Positions 1 through 11,788 of a DNA stretch of 64,000 bases are shown here, piece by piece (position 1 is the first letter of the stretch; every line of letters begins with the position of its first letter). The notes beneath the pieces are model-generated. The model saw nothing but the letters and a program-made list of their open reading frames with translations, did no database searches and was not told the origin of the DNA. This DNA comes from Armigeres subalbatus. Lineage: Eukaryota > Arthropoda > Insecta > Diptera > Culicidae. Where the stretch lies: positions 66,353,675 to 66,417,674 of the forward strand of contig NC_085141.1 in assembly GCF_024139115.2 (NCBI RefSeq). Direction: 5' to 3'. Made by a program: the position numbers and the translations under genes.

Positions 1-2608
1 AACCAAAGTTTTTGAAACCTTGGGAGCTTCTGTTGAAACAAATTTTGGAAAATTTTCCTTCATTGCAGCTTACTTGCCATTTCAATGCAATGGGCAGCAA
101 AAGAATTTGTTGAAAGCTGATCTTCAAATTCTGACTCGCAACAAATCTAAATTCTTCGTAATTGGTGACTTCAATGCCAAACACCGTTCATGGAATAATG
201 CTCAAAGCAATTCCAATGGTAAAATTTTATTTGAAGATTGTTCTGCGGGATATTATACTATTCAATATCCCAATGGACCAACTTGTTTTTCTTCCAGTCG
301 AAATCCTTCTACAATTGATTTAGTTTTAACGGATTCAAGTCAGCTGTGTGGCCAATTGGTAACTCATGCTGACTTTGACTCTGATCACCTTCCTGTGACA
401 TTTGAAATCTCACAAGAAGCCATTTATAATCCAATCAGCTCTACTTTTAATTATCATAGAGCTGATTGGGATTTATCAAAACGTATATCGATAGGAATTT
501 TGATGTTGATATTCCTCTCGATACCAAAAGTGATATTGATAATGCTCTCGTATCTTTGACAAATTTAATTGTCGAAGCCAGAGGCATTGCAATTCCTAAA
601 TGTGAAATTAAATTCAACTCCATTATTATTGACGACGATCTTCAGCTACTGATCCGTCTTAAAAATGTGAGGCGAAGGCAATACCAAAGAACTCGCGATC
701 CTACTTTAAAAGTTATTTGGCGAGATTTGCAAAATGAAATTAAAAACGTTTCGCTATTCTGAGAAATACCAACTTTGAGAATAATGTCTCGAAGTTGGAT
801 CCCAGTTCGAAACCCTTTTGGAAATTAACGAAAATTCTTAAAAACCTCAAAAGCCAATTCCAGCGCTTAAAGAGGGAAATAAAATTTTATTAACAAATGG
901 CGAAAAGGCTCAAAACTTGCTCAGCAGTTCGAGAGTGCCCATAATTTTAGTCTAGGTCTCACTAGTCCAATTGAGGATCAGGTTACACGAAGCTTCGAAG
1001 ACATTCTCAACCAAGATAATGTTTTGACCCTTCGTTGGGAACTAATTTGGATGAAGTGAGATCTATTACTAGAAAATTTAAAAATATGAAAGCCCCGGGT
1101 GATGATGGTATTTTCTACATACTTATCAAAAACTTCCTGAGAGCTCTTTATCCTTTTTGGTTAATTTATTTAACAAATGTTTTCAATTGGCATACTTCCC
1201 AGATAAATGGAAAAACGCCAAAGTTGTTCCAATTTTGAAGCCGGACAAAAATCCAGCTGAGGCTTCTAGTTATCGCCCAATCAGTTTGCTTTCTTCAATA
1301 AGCAAACTGTTTGAAAAGATTATTTTAAATAGAATGATGGTTCATATTAATGACAATTCTATTTTTGCTGATGAGCAATTTGGTTTTCGCCATGGGCATT
1401 CAACCACTCATCAGTTATTAAGAGTTACGAACTTAATTCGGCTCAACAAATCTGAAGGATATTCGACTGGAATTGCTCTTCTTGATATAGAGAAAGCATT
1501 TGATAGTGTTTGGCATGAAGGTTTGATTGTAAAATTGATGAATTTTAATTTTCCTCTGTACATTATTAAACTGATCCAAAATTATTTATCAGATCGCTCA
1601 CTGCAGGTAAACTATCAGAATTCTAAATCTGATAGATTACCTGTTAGAGCTGGTGTTCCCCAAGGCAGCATACTGGGGCCCATATTGTATAACATTTTAC
1701 TTCTGACTTACCTGATTTACCACCAGGGTGTCAAAAATCTGTGTTTGCAGATGACACAGGTCTCTCAGCCAAAGGGCGAAGCCTTCGTGTCATTTGGAGT
1801 AGATTGCAAAAAAGTTTGGATATTTTCTCCACTTACTTGCAAAAATGGAAAATTTCCCCGAATGCTTCCAAAACGCAGCTTATAATTTTCCCACATAAGC
1901 CGAGAGCTTCTTATTTGAAACCTTCTAGCAGACATATTGTCACTATGAATGGGGTTCCAATTAATTGGTCTAGCGAAGCTAAATATTTAGGACTTCTGCT
2001 AGATCAAAAATTAACTTTTAAAAATCACATTGAAGGCCTTCAAGCCAAATGTAACAAATATATTAAGTGTCTATATCCACTTATAAACAGAAAATCAAAA
2101 CTTTGTCTTAAGAACAAACTTTTGATTTACAAACAAATTTTTAGACCAGCCATGTTGTATGCTGTGCCAATATGGACTAGTTGCTGCAATACCAGAAAGA
2201 AGGCACTTCAGAGGATTCAAAATAAAATTTTGAAAATGATTCTGAAGTTACCTCCGTGGTATAGTACCAATGAACTTCATAGAATTTCTAATATTGAGAC
2301 ATTGCAACAAATGTCCAACAAAATAATTTCCAATTTTAGACAAAAATCGTTGCAATCTTCTATTGCAACGATTAGCTCCTTGTACCCTTAGTATAAATTA
2401 GGTTAAGTTTAGTTTAAGTAGAAAACATTGTAATTCCTACATGGTTTAATTCAACCAGAGGAAATATCGTAACTGCCAGAGGCAATTGAAATGTATTAAT
2501 AATATCTAAAAGCGTAACATAGCAAATAAGGATGATAGTGTTAAGAAAACACGGAACACCTAGTCTAAGAGATAAATGCATGTATTAGATAATTAGCAAA
2601 TAAAATTA

Positions 2609-2640
<32 letters not shown>
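1..2640 (+). mobile_element. Jockey-clade non-LTR retrotransposon, copy 1 (5' end outside window)
   Basis: Base 1 aligns with base 13709 of the second copy (11789-16348), and the two then run in parallel at very high identity to a poly(A) tail at about 2611-2640. The element is on the plus strand. It holds the endonuclease-RT ORF2 with its 3' UTR; ORF1 and the start of ORF2 lie left of the window. The very high identity to copy 2 shows both come from one recently active family. It resembles the mosquito Juan group, which is inferred from layout and motifs. No target duplication can be tested because the 5' junction is not in view. Confidence 0.93.
2..2391 (+). pseudogene. ORF2 (endonuclease-reverse transcriptase) of Jockey copy 1, frame-broken
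   Basis: ORF2 of a Jockey-type LINE makes an APE-like endonuclease that nicks the target and a reverse transcriptase that copies element RNA. Visible endonuclease motifs are GDFNAKHRSW (about 163-192), TIDLVLTDSS and DSDHLPVTFEI. RT motifs follow: SYRPISLLSSISKLFEKI (1269-1322), AFDSVWH, GVPQGSILGP, and the catalytic FADD at 1744-1755. The stop is at 2389-2391. Reading requires several frame changes, near 480, 745, 910, 1025, 1130, 1700 and elsewhere. Almost all lie in runs of A, T or C whose length differs by one from copy 2. The 4-T run just before the FADD block appears one base short in both copies. As assembled the copy is not translatable. Confidence 0.9.
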
Positions 2641-2642
<2 letters not shown>

Positions 2643-2643
2643 G

Positions 2644-2885
2644 CAGGGGTACACTGGAGTGAGGCACGCTGATGATCTCACTGAAGTGAGAGAACTTGAG
2701 TGCACCTAAAATTCAATTCTCTAGAGTGGTGAGTGGGTGTACGCTGCCTTGATTTCTCTACGCAAGCGCTCTCTTACGCACGCATACCAGATCACTCACA
2801 GCAGAAGGTTCATTTTACGCGCTGCGTTTTGATTCTCTTATCCTCATTTCGATAGAATCTCTTACACTCCAGTGTAAAACCCCAG
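2644..2885. mobile_element. Small TIR element (MITE), hAT-like ends
   Basis: The left end reads CAGGGGTACACTGGAGTG and the right end is its imperfect reverse complement (ACACTCCAGTGT, AAAACCCCAG). The 242-bp interior has no ORF. It abuts the poly(A) of the Jockey copy. The CAGGG-type terminus suggests a hAT-derived MITE. I could not see a clean 8-bp duplication, perhaps because the left flank is the poly(A) tract. Confidence 0.5.
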
Positions 2886-3144
2886 TGAAATGACATCACT
2901 GGGCTTGGAAGTTATGGCCAAAATACCACTCTTTCTTATAAAAAATTGAGTAAAAAAATGTCACTCATTTTTCGGGCACTTATCCTTAACCGATTTACTC
3001 GCAACAAGTTGCATTCGACGCAGAATACTCCCCATTGTTTCCTATTGAAAACTAGCCAGATCGGACTATGGGCTCGAGAGTAATGGCCAAAATACTATTT
3101 TTATAATGCACGAGAAAGGCACCATCACCGCTAGGTGGATTAAT
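2886..3144 (-). repeat. Dispersed repeat family R1 (minus copy)
   Basis: Reverse-complement relative of the sequence at 53980-54660. Shared landmarks are the phrases around ATTTACTCGCAACAAGTTG and TTTCCTATTGAAAACTAGCC, the TTGGCCAT motif, and an end that reads GAGAAAGGCACCATCACC then CTAGGTGGATTAAT. Other copies are at 27505-27830, 52253-52630, 58510-58560 and a scrap near 59270. The full copy ends in GCCTTTCTCG and CGAGAAAGGC, so it is probably a non-autonomous TIR element. It has no coding capacity. Confidence 0.65.
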
Positions 3145-4345
3145 TATAAAGTTTGTAAATAATGTTTATTATTTTTTTTATTCGTATATTTATTTCGCTG
3201 GCACTTTATGTTCTTAAGCGCTACTATGCCGTGATCTACTGTTGTATTCTGCTGTCCAGAATCCATACAGAATCTATTTAGATATCCATAATTCGTTTTT
3301 GTTGTCATTGCCAGTTCATCTCATCGTGGGTTCATTGTATCCATTTGTTCATCTGGTGAATACAATGATCGTTGCTTTGCTCGGTTTCCATACGCGAGGA
3401 GAAGTGGATGAACGCTGTCATCAGAGGAAAAGTAGAATTACTGAAATTTAACACGGCAAGGTATAGCCAATGGAATTTAAAATAATTTTAAAAATTACAA
3501 ACAGAGATATTTTTTGAAAATTATTTATTAGGTGGGATTAGAAATTCAATAAACTTTAAAAGTAGTACCATCTCCGGAATCATTTCAAGAAAAAACTTCA
3601 TTGTAATTAACAATCAAATTAATATATGTATAATGTAGATAATCAAAATTCTAACCTCATGCTATAAATTATTTGTAAATAAATATCATTTTGAAATTTT
3701 GAAAATTGTTTTGAGAGCTGCATCCCATACCTCGCTGTGAAATTTTTTTCATGATTCTACTTTTTCTTTTGATGACAGAATTCATTCTTCTCCTAGCGTA
3801 TTTATCGAGGTACGTTGGAGGAATGCCTCCGAAAAGAACAGATTTGTCAGTCGTCATCAGACAGCCGTGTCGGTGAGGCGCATTCCCTAAAACGCCACCG
3901 TACGGACTGTGCCCTGATGAACTCTAAAATTTGTTTCTGCAATCGCTTTAATGAAGAATAGAAATAAAAAATATCACGAACGCCTTGGATCGTCCCAGAC
4001 GGCGGATCTATCCTCCGACGAGAAGTTGCCCAACAGCAAGAGGTTTTCCACAACCTGTCGTAACGTCACGCACTGTGGCTACGTGCACGCCGTAAGCTGG
4101 CGACAATTGCAACGTTGGTGCTTGCGTTCCCGATCATTGTCGAAATCTATCTTCCACGGCGATGTACTCTGACGCTCATGATCCGCTTTTCTCAATGGCG
4201 GCTTGCTGTCAACCTTGTTGTAGGTAGTGTTGGGAAAAAACTTAAAATCTCAAAACTCATAGAAAATTCAAATCCAGTGTGAGTTTAAACGGATCCTAAA
4301 CAGTACCAAAAAAACCAATGCTAAATTGAATCAATCTTTTGTTCT
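3145..4345. other. No confident gene; holds an imperfect inverted duplication
   Basis: The segment 3391-3450 and the reverse complement of 3741-3800 are diverged copies of the same roughly 60 bp, centred on TACGCGAGGAGAAG and TACGCTAGGAGAAG and continuing through GTCATCA and AAAGTAGAAT. Short ORFs here (for example 3669-3857 minus and 3951-4172 plus) have no motif I recognise. The arrangement looks like remains of an old element with two inverted modules. Confidence 0.35.
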
Positions 4346-4545
4346 CCATCGTTCTTATTCTTCTTCTTCTTATTTTTCTCCTTCTTCTTCTTTTTTTCTT
4401 CTTCTTCTTCTTTTCTTCTTCTTCTTCTTCTTGGCATTGCATCCCCACACTGGGACAGAGCTGCCTCGCAACTTAGTGTTCATTAAGCACTTCCATAGTT
4501 ATTAACTGCGAGGTTTCTAGGCCAAGTTACCATTTTTGCATTTGT
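4346..4545 (-). mobile_element. Truncated Feilai-type SINE, 3' half
   Basis: On the minus strand this is the SINE 3' body followed by an (AAG)n tail, seen on the plus strand as the CTT tract at about 4350-4432. The body (4433-4545) matches the 46.2-kb copy over the GGGACAGAGCTGCCTCGC, GTTCATTAAGCACTTCC and TTATTAACTGCGAGG stretches. The tRNA-like head is missing, so the insertion is 5'-truncated or broken by the TIR fragment that follows. Confidence 0.82.
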
Positions 4546-4557
4546 ATATTGTATAAA

Positions 4558-4617
4558 CTGATTTTTTTTTTACACGGCCGTGTAAAAAAAATCCGTTTAA
4601 GAACAGAATTGGGTGTA
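4558..4617. mobile_element. Fragment of a TIR element with a perfect 28-bp palindrome
   Basis: Positions 4564-4591 are a perfect palindrome, T8-ACACGGCCGTGT-A8. After it comes AGAATTGGGTGTA, which resembles the outer terminus of the intact element at 59012-59209 (GAATCGGGTG then TA). Only one end is recognisable here. Confidence 0.6.
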
Positions 4618-4944
4618 CATGAAAACAAAAAAACTGCCACGAATTGATTTAAAATGCTTTTTGGAGCAAAATGATTTTTGGAAAATTCTCCTTCGAGTTT
4701 ACTCGCACGGGAGGGCTCGATGATTGAGATTTGTGGATGATTTTACCACAACAGGTTGTAGGATATCGGCTATCCTGGTCATCACTCTTGCGACAGCACT
4801 CCACTGTTCTGCGTTTTGGCACAATTCTCCAACGATATATTATCAGTGATAGTGTCCATGCATGCCTTCATCATCGCAGTTCTCTTCGCTTCGAATCGGG
4901 AACATGTGTACAAAATGTACTCAACCGTCCGGAAGGATGCTGGG

Positions 4945-5051
4945 TCATTAAGCCGAAGGCCGTTAGGCCGAAGGTCATTAGGCCGAAGGCCATTAGGCCG
5001 AATGGTCATTAGGCCGAACGGTCATTAGGCCGAATGGCCATTAGGCCGAAT
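4945..5051 (+). repeat. Minisatellite, ATTAGGCCGAANGG-type units
   Basis: About seven head-to-tail units of 15-16 bp are built on CATTAGGCCGAA with variable two-base fillers. A polypurine tract begins about 35 bp further on. Short ORFs on both strands here are repeat artefacts. The unit has a near-palindromic TTCGGCCTAATG core and resembles three other minisatellites in the window in design. Confidence 0.9.
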
Positions 5052-5085
5052 GAGAACTGGCGAGTGAGAATTGGGTAGTGCGTAA

Positions 5086-6443
5086 TGAGGAAGAAGTAGG
5101 AAGAAAGAAGGAGGAACAAGTAAGAAGGAAGAAGGACGAAGGAAGAAAGAAGAAGGAAGAAGAAAGAAGAAAGAAGAAAGAATGAAGAAGGAAGAAGAAA
5201 GAAGGAAGAAGCAAGAAGGAAGAAAGAAGAAAAAAGAAGAAGGAAGAACAAAGAAGAAAGAAAGAAGAATGAAGAAGGAAGAAGGAAGAATGAAGAAGTA
5301 AGAACGAAAAAAGGACGAAGAAAGAAGGAAGAAGAAAGAAGAAGAAAGATGGAAGAAGGAAGAAGGAAGAAGGAAAAAGGAAAAAGGAAGAAGGAAGAAG
5401 GAAGAAGGAAGAAGAAGGAAGCAGGAAGAAGGAAGAAGGAATAAGAAAGAAGAGAGAAGGAAGAAGGAAGAAGGAAGATGGTAGATGGAAGAAGGAAGAA
5501 GGAAGAAGGAGGAAGGAAGAAGGAAGAAGAAAGAAGGAAGAAAGAAGAAGGAAGAAGGAAGAAGGAAAAAGGAAGAAGGCAGAAGGAAGAAGGAAGAAGG
5601 AAAAAAGGAAGAAGGAAGCAAGAAGAAAGAAGAAAGAAGAAGGAAGAAGAAAGAAGTAAGAAGAAGAAAGAAGAAGGATAAAGGAAGAAGGAAGAAGGAA
5701 GAAAGAAGAAAGAAGGAGGAATAAGAAAGAAGAAAGAAGGAGGAAAAAAGAAGAAAGAAGAAGAAAGAAGGAAGAAGAAAGAAAAAAAAAGAAGGAAGAA
5801 GGAAGAAGGAAGAAGAAAGAAGAAAGAAGAAAGAAGAAAGAAGAAAGAAGAAAGAAGAAAGAAGAAAGAAGAAAGAAGAAAGAAGAAAGAAGAAAGGAGA
5901 AAGAAGACAGAAGGAAGAAGAAAGAAGGGAGAAGAAAGAAGGAAAAACGAAAAAAGTAAGAAGAAAAAAGGAAAAAGGAAGAAGGCAGAAGGAAGCAGGA
6001 AGCAGGAAGAAGGAGGAAGGAAGAAGAAAGAAGGAAGAGGAAACAGGAAACAGGATGCAGGAAGAATGAAGAAGAAAGAAGAAAGAAGGGAGTAAGAAGA
6101 AGGAAGAAAGAAGAATGAAGAAGTAAGAAGGAAGAAGGAAGAAAGAAGAAGGAAGAAGGAAGAAGGAAGAAGGAAGATGGAAAAAGGGAGAAGGAAGAAG
6201 GAAGAGGGAAGAAGGATGAAGGAAGAAGGAAAAAGGAAGAAAGTAGAAAGAAGAAAGATTAAAGAAGAAAGAAGAAGGAATATTTCTTAAAGAAGAAAGA
6301 AGTAGGAAGAAGGATGAAAGAAGATGGAAGAAGGAAGAAGGAAGAAGGAAGAAGGAAAAAGCAAGAAGGAAGAAGGAAGAAGGAAGAAGGAAGAAGAAAG
6401 AAGGAAGAAGGAAGAAGGAAGAAGGAAGAAGGATGAAGGAAAA
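5086..6443 (+). repeat. 1.36-kb polypurine tract, GAAGGAA/GAAGAAA variants
   Basis: The plus strand is almost entirely A and G, built from interwoven GAAGGAA, GAAGAAA and GGAAGAA words, with scattered T or C. A very regular block of AAGAAAG repeats lies near 5810-5895. The long proline/serine/phenylalanine and lysine/arginine/glutamate ORFs in all frames are composition artefacts. It probably grew from a SINE (AAG)n tail or a microsatellite, though no adjoining SINE body is visible. Such mirror-rich purine tracts can form triplex DNA, and the true length may be mis-assembled. Confidence 0.95.
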
Positions 6444-6939
6444 TCATGCGCAGATATGTGGCCATGAATAGTTTCCCAGGTTCGTTTTGAGCCAGTACAC
6501 AATCCTGTCCAACTCGCATGAAATCGTTTGTAAAATAAAGAATTGAATTAGAAGATTTGAGAGTCAATTGATTTATTATACAGTATTTTCGTAATTTCGT
6601 TTGGTACATTGAACTTTCAGTTTTAGACATCTATCCCTCTCTGATCGTTAAGTATTGAATTGAGCTAGCTTAAGCGAGAGCGAGGTGTGACAAAGGCTTA
6701 TGTGATAGAATTTGGGCTTCCGTAGATTTAGCAAATGATTTTGTTGATTTAGCCAACAACCGTTCAATAATATCCTCTGAAGTATCATCTCATGAAATTT
6801 CGACAGAATAACAGACGGATGGTCTCTCACATGTGAGAGTGGCGCAAAAACCAATGTCGAGTTCGTTTTTAAAAAGGAAACGGAAATATGTGGGCCTTGA
6901 TTATTTAAAGAGTTCTTAAAAAAAAAATCTTTATGCGTT
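6444..6939. other. No gene or repeat recognised
   Basis: AT-rich DNA between the polypurine tract and the next minisatellite. I see no ORF with family motifs, no tRNA-like boxes and no terminal inverted repeats. Confidence 0.4.
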
Positions 6940-7565
6940 CTTTCCGGATTTTCTTCGGGAATTCAGCCAGAAATTCTTTCTTGAATTCTTGTATGCATTT
7001 CTTGACGATATCTTTCAGGAATTCCTCAGTGACATCTTTCAGGCATAATTATTTCAAGGAATTTCTTCGCGATGAATTCTTTTGATAATTCTGTTTAAGA
7101 ATATTTTGAGCACTTTCTCTGGAGGTTGCTCCAGGAGTTAATATGGAAATTCCTGCAAGAATTCTTCCAGACAACCCCTCTGGAATACTTTCTGAAGCTC
7201 CTTCAAGAATTCCTCCTTAATTTACTCCAAGTACTCTTTTGGAGTTCCTTTAGTTACTTAAGGAATTCGTCTGGAGAACCATTAGAAATCCCACTGGAAG
7301 ATCCTTTAAGAATTCCTCCACATGATCTTTTAGGAATCCCCTTCGGAAACTCTTCCAGGAATCGCTCCGGAAGTTCTTTCACAAATTCTTCCGATAAATC
7401 CTTCAATTCAGAAATTCCTCCGGAAGTTCCTCCAGGAATTTCTCCAAAAGTTCCTTCAGGAATTCCTCGGGAAGTTCCTCCAAGAAATCCTCCGGAAGTT
7501 TCTTCAGGAATTCCTCCAAAAGTTCCTTCAGAAATTCCTCCAGGAAATCCCTCAGGAATTTGCAG
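6940..7565 (+). repeat. Degenerate GGAATTCCTCC-type minisatellite
   Basis: Imperfect 15-bp units and 30-bp pairs alternate GGAATTCCTCC with GAAGTTCCTCC. They are clearest at 7400-7560 and fade leftwards to about 6940. The embedded GAATTC is palindromic, so both strands give repetitive open frames (proline/serine-rich on plus, glycine/glutamate-rich on minus). These frames are not evidence of a protein gene. Confidence 0.85.
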
Positions 7566-8925
7566 TGCCGGTAGAATAAACGATTTTTTTGCAAGTGGTT
7601 CAAACAATCAATCTTCGAAGCGTTATAAGTTTAAAAAAACGCGAAATTAAAAAAAAAATCTGGCTTCCATGGTTTCGCAGGATGTCCACCTGTGGTCTCT
7701 CTGATGACAATTGTAATTTTTGTTGATTCAGCTTTGCTGCGTCGTAGCATGCGTGAAAAAATAAAAATGACAGTTGTGCGTTGCTTCCGTATCGAGTGGT
7801 GTGCCCCCGAAATCGCGAGCACTTTGAAACTGGTATTCTGTCAGGAGTGACCTTAAATTTTTTGGATTTACGTCATGCTCCTGAAAATATTTAAAATTAC
7901 GAAAAATTGTTGAAAGTGAATCGATTATTGTAGAATTTTGTTTGCATTCGATTCATCCCAATGACAACCGTACTAATTTTACAGAGCGGTTTTTGCTTTT
8001 GGAATTTTACTTTGCTTTGATTTTTGTTCACAAATATGAAACAAATATAAAAACTTTATATAGATATGACAAATTTGATAAAGAATTTTTAAATAATTTT
8101 AAATACAGAGAGCACACTGTTATCAAAGCAATTTCTTGAAGAGGTGTCAATTTCACCCGAATATTTTCAAATTCGATATTTGACAACACTCCAAAAATTT
8201 GATTGTACATCAACTTTACTGATGTTCGACAGTATGACATCATTGAAATTAAATTACATGTTTCTCAAAGAGTTTGTGCGGAAACAGCATAAATTTATAA
8301 TTTTTTTGCTGTGATGCATCGGAAATGCAAAAGGGGATCAAGTCTATCCAGTCCCCCCTACTTACTTTAATATAACACACATATGAGTTTCACAAACTAA
8401 TTCGATTGCATTGTAAACATAAATATCATCTGGTGATTTTTGATGACTCCTGTACAGATGCAAAAGATATTTAAAATCAAAATACAGATAAAATTGCCGA
8501 ATCACTAATATTGGTCTGTTAAACTTGATAACACGATGCGGGGCAATATTTTGTTCGCCGAGCTCAAAATTAGCGCATTCTAGTCTGTAATTGTTATGTA
8601 ACCAATGCATAATTCTTGATGATAGGACCAATGCCACTACACTTTTCTATGTTTCTAGGGGTTCGTTCTTTCCAACAGTATCTTAAATGTTCAGCATACT
8701 CAAGACTTTCTTAATCTTATCCACCTTAAATTCTCCTCATAATAGCTTCGCAATGTTGACTATTCTTTATTATTACTTTTCTATGTTACTTTTATATGTT
8801 TCTATCATTTTTAGCATCCACGTCACATTGTTTCAATTTAATATAAAAAAAAAATAAAGTAAAAAAAACAAACGCAAAATCTGTAAAGATTGAAATAGAA
8901 ATAACATGACAGATATCTTTGACTA
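7566..8925. other. No confident gene
   Basis: AT-rich unassigned DNA. ORFs of 60-90 codons (7631-7822 minus, 7942-8139 plus, 8362-8637 minus) lack recognisable motifs, conserved starts or splice logic. The 3' end (8913-8925) is the target duplication of the SINE that follows. Confidence 0.4.
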
Positions 8926-9220
8926 TCTTCTTTTCTTCTTATTATTAACATTATATCCCCCACTTGGACATTGCCGCCTCGAAGCTTAGTGTTTAGCACT
9001 TCCTCATTTATTAACTGTGAGATTTCTAAGCCAAGGTACCATTTTTGCATTCGTATATCATGAGGCTAACACGATGATACTTTTATACCCAGGGAAATCG
9101 AGACAATTTCCAATCCGAAAATTGCCTAGACCGGCACCGGGAATCGAACCTAGCCACCTTCAGCATGGCCTTGCTTTGTAGCCGCTCGTATCACCGCTAG
9201 GCTAAGGAGGGCCCCTATCT
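8926..9220 (-). mobile_element. Full-length Feilai-type SINE with perfect 13-bp target duplication
   Basis: Read on the minus strand it has a tRNA-like head with a B box (GGTTCGATTCCC, from about 9140-9151), a body ending in the TTAATAACTG/GAGG module, and a short AAG/AAGA tail. The flanks carry a perfect duplication, ATATCTTTGACTA, at 8913-8925 and 9221-9233, confirming LINE-mediated insertion. It is transcribed by Pol III if active. The body is diverged from the 46.2-kb copy, so it is older than the perfect duplication alone suggests. Confidence 0.92.
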
Positions 9221-9233
9221 ATATCTTTGACTA

Positions 9234-11775
9234 GATATACGAGATCCAAAATAACCTTTACCCGATTTTCAAACAATCTGAAAAGGCTAATAAACAGCAA
9301 ATGCCTCAAATAATAAATATCCAGAATAGGTAAATTACAGTTCAAATATTTGTCAGAGAGAATAAAAATTCCCAACCGCACAAGGCGCTCAAAGCTCACG
9401 TTCTTGTCCATAGAGCCTCCCTAGATGGCGTTCGAATTGTGTGTGGCTTCTCGAACCGCAAACAAAGCTTCTGTTCATACAAATTTTATTACTTAAAACA
9501 CAGAAAAAAAAGTCGTGCAATGGCCACCAACAACCAACGCCGCGCTATGTTTGACTAATGCTCGAATGTCAATCAACTTTTCTCCTCCACCGTCGTCGCT
9601 CGGATGGAGCAGAGCAGGGAGTGATATGTTTAACATATAACAACAACAATCTCCTCAACAGATTTATGTGTACTCTTTTATTGTTATTGCTGCCTGCATA
9701 TTTTTCCCCATTTTTGCCTGACAGTGGAGTCCGTTGACATTTAATTGAGTACCCGGCGTGTTCATAGTGACGCGTTTTGTGCAGATGATGGAATCGGGAC
9801 CGTAGACCAAACTTGGGTTCAAGAGATGGAGTGTTACGTTAATGTATGGCTTAGCACTCTGCTGTAGTCATTTTTATCGACCACGGTGCAGCATGAGCTC
9901 ATTAAGGGCCACTTCAAAGTGACAATTACGACAGTTTGCCCTGGTTAATAAAGACGCGTAGGATCCAATGAGCGCTATATGGTTGGGCTGTACAATATCT
10001 CATAACTCATAGAAACTGACTTACGCCACGGACTACGGATCGGTAAAGGGCATCCGAACCTTTTTGACGCATTCGAGCACGTCTTCTCCATTATACTAAA
10101 AGAGTAGTTTAAGTTCATCTAAATGTAAATGAAGCATTCAGTTCGAACTATGTTATGGCTAGCTACATACCAATACGATAGATCGTGAACAACAGGTCAG
10201 TTCTAGCTTATAAACTCAATTAGAAACAGCTGACTTATGGAATACCCTAACTCGAATGGGTGGATAATTCATTGACGTGAGCTGCATTTCCTTTTAGTTC
10301 AGGGTACCGGGTATGTGCTATTGGTTTTTGATTTTAATGGGACGCTTTATCTAAGAAATTTGAACATTTTGATAATTTCCTATAGTTTGATAAGCCAAGA
10401 GAACAGATGTATGTAAAGCTTCCCTACAATTTACATTTATTAATATAACAACGCATTGGAGAAGTTTCTCAAAAAAAATCTGCGGTTTGGATTTTTTTTC
10501 CTGATGAGAAACCTTTGGGGAAACAGTGTTTTGTAAATAACTCTGGAACGCAATCGCCGATTTGTCCAATTGTCAATAGCGGAAAACTTAACCGAATGCA
10601 AGCAGTTGCGAACGAATCGGATAATGCTAAGTACCAAAATGTGTTTCTCACTTTTGATACACACACCAACAGGCAGCAAAACACTATGGCTCTCCTAGCA
10701 TTCTACTAAAAGTTCTGTTTTGGAGTAATCCCATAGCCTTCCGTTACAACTTTGTCGTACAAGAAAGACAAAACAATTCTAATGACAAGTGAATACATTC
10801 CATTAAAAATGTATTCTCTGAAATTATTATTATTTTCAGCTATGTCGAAATTAAACAGCTATCATATATAATACACTCCAGGACATTCGTCAAAAAGCCG
10901 AATTCGAATACCCCTATTCCGAACTTTTCTCGCCTCAATTCGCCAAAGATCGCAGCACCGTGGATTTGCTCAGCCTTTATTACATGCTCTCACCAACTTT
11001 GTAGCTGCAATCTTCTAAATCATTGAGATTACTTCAACCCACTCGAACGCTGTTTAGAAACATCACACGAATACTTGGGCTGGAAAAATATGCCACCTCG
11101 TGCACCAGGGGGAGTCCGGAGGTGAATGATGGATGCATGTACCACAACGTTTTCTGTTGCATGTTGAACATTCTCCTTAACTGCCACCACTTGCGAGAGC
11201 AAAGTGCGCGCGCGCACTAACTGTGCAGTGTTTTGATAAATCTTCGAGTATCATCGTCTTCAACCCTGATGCCGGCCAAGAGTTCTATGGCTAATGCCCA
11301 CTCGTGCAGTTTGCCTTATTGGCCAATTTATTACCGACCCATTCTGCGGTGAAGTTGTTGCCATCCTTCCCTCCACTACTGGGACCCACACGATCGTTGT
11401 CGATTGGATATTACACCTCTTGACGGTTATTATAAACTATTACTGCGATTAGCCGAAAGCGTGCAATTCATTTCGTGGCCGATGGTAGCTGATGCACTTT
11501 GGTTGCATCTCACAAGCACAACGCATATGGGAAAAGAAAAGTTTTGTGGGATGAGACGGCCTAACGCTTCATTCGTAGAAGAATTAAAGCGTTATCAGTG
11601 TGAAACAAATGATTGCTTGTTGCCGTTAACGACATATGATAGGATCATAGGATCATAGGATCCTCGTTCTCTAACGGAATCTAAAAATATAAATTTATAA
11701 ACAAAATCAATGGTGAATGTAACACTCTAAAAGGTAAATCAATAAACAAAGTATATTGTAGGTTGTTGAATCTCA
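9234..11775. other. No confident gene or element
   Basis: About 2.5 kb with no ORF above 84 codons and no family motifs. Around 10500-10700 there is weak resemblance to repeat R1 (CACACACACC-like and TGCGAACGAATCGG words), too diverged to delimit. A triplicated ATAGGATC microsatellite sits at 11639-11660. The minor ORFs at 11023-11220 and 11404-11658 are unsupported. Confidence 0.4.
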
Positions 11776-11788
11776 TCTCATCGAACTA
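11776..11788. repeat. 5' target-site duplication of Jockey copy 2
   Basis: TCTCATCGAACTA here is repeated exactly at 16349-16361, right after the poly(A). This fixes the 5' boundary at 11789. Confidence 0.95.

Noticed and set aside
5009..5724. Long ORFs on both strands (up to 198 codons) rich in Pro/Ser/Phe or Lys/Arg/Glu
   Set aside because: They are translations of the polypurine/polypyrimidine tract; every frame stays open because the tract lacks stop-forming words.
7126..7650. 174-codon ORF with collagen-like or proline-rich repeats
   Set aside because: It is the GGAATTCCTCC minisatellite; the opposite strand is equally open and units drift out of phase.
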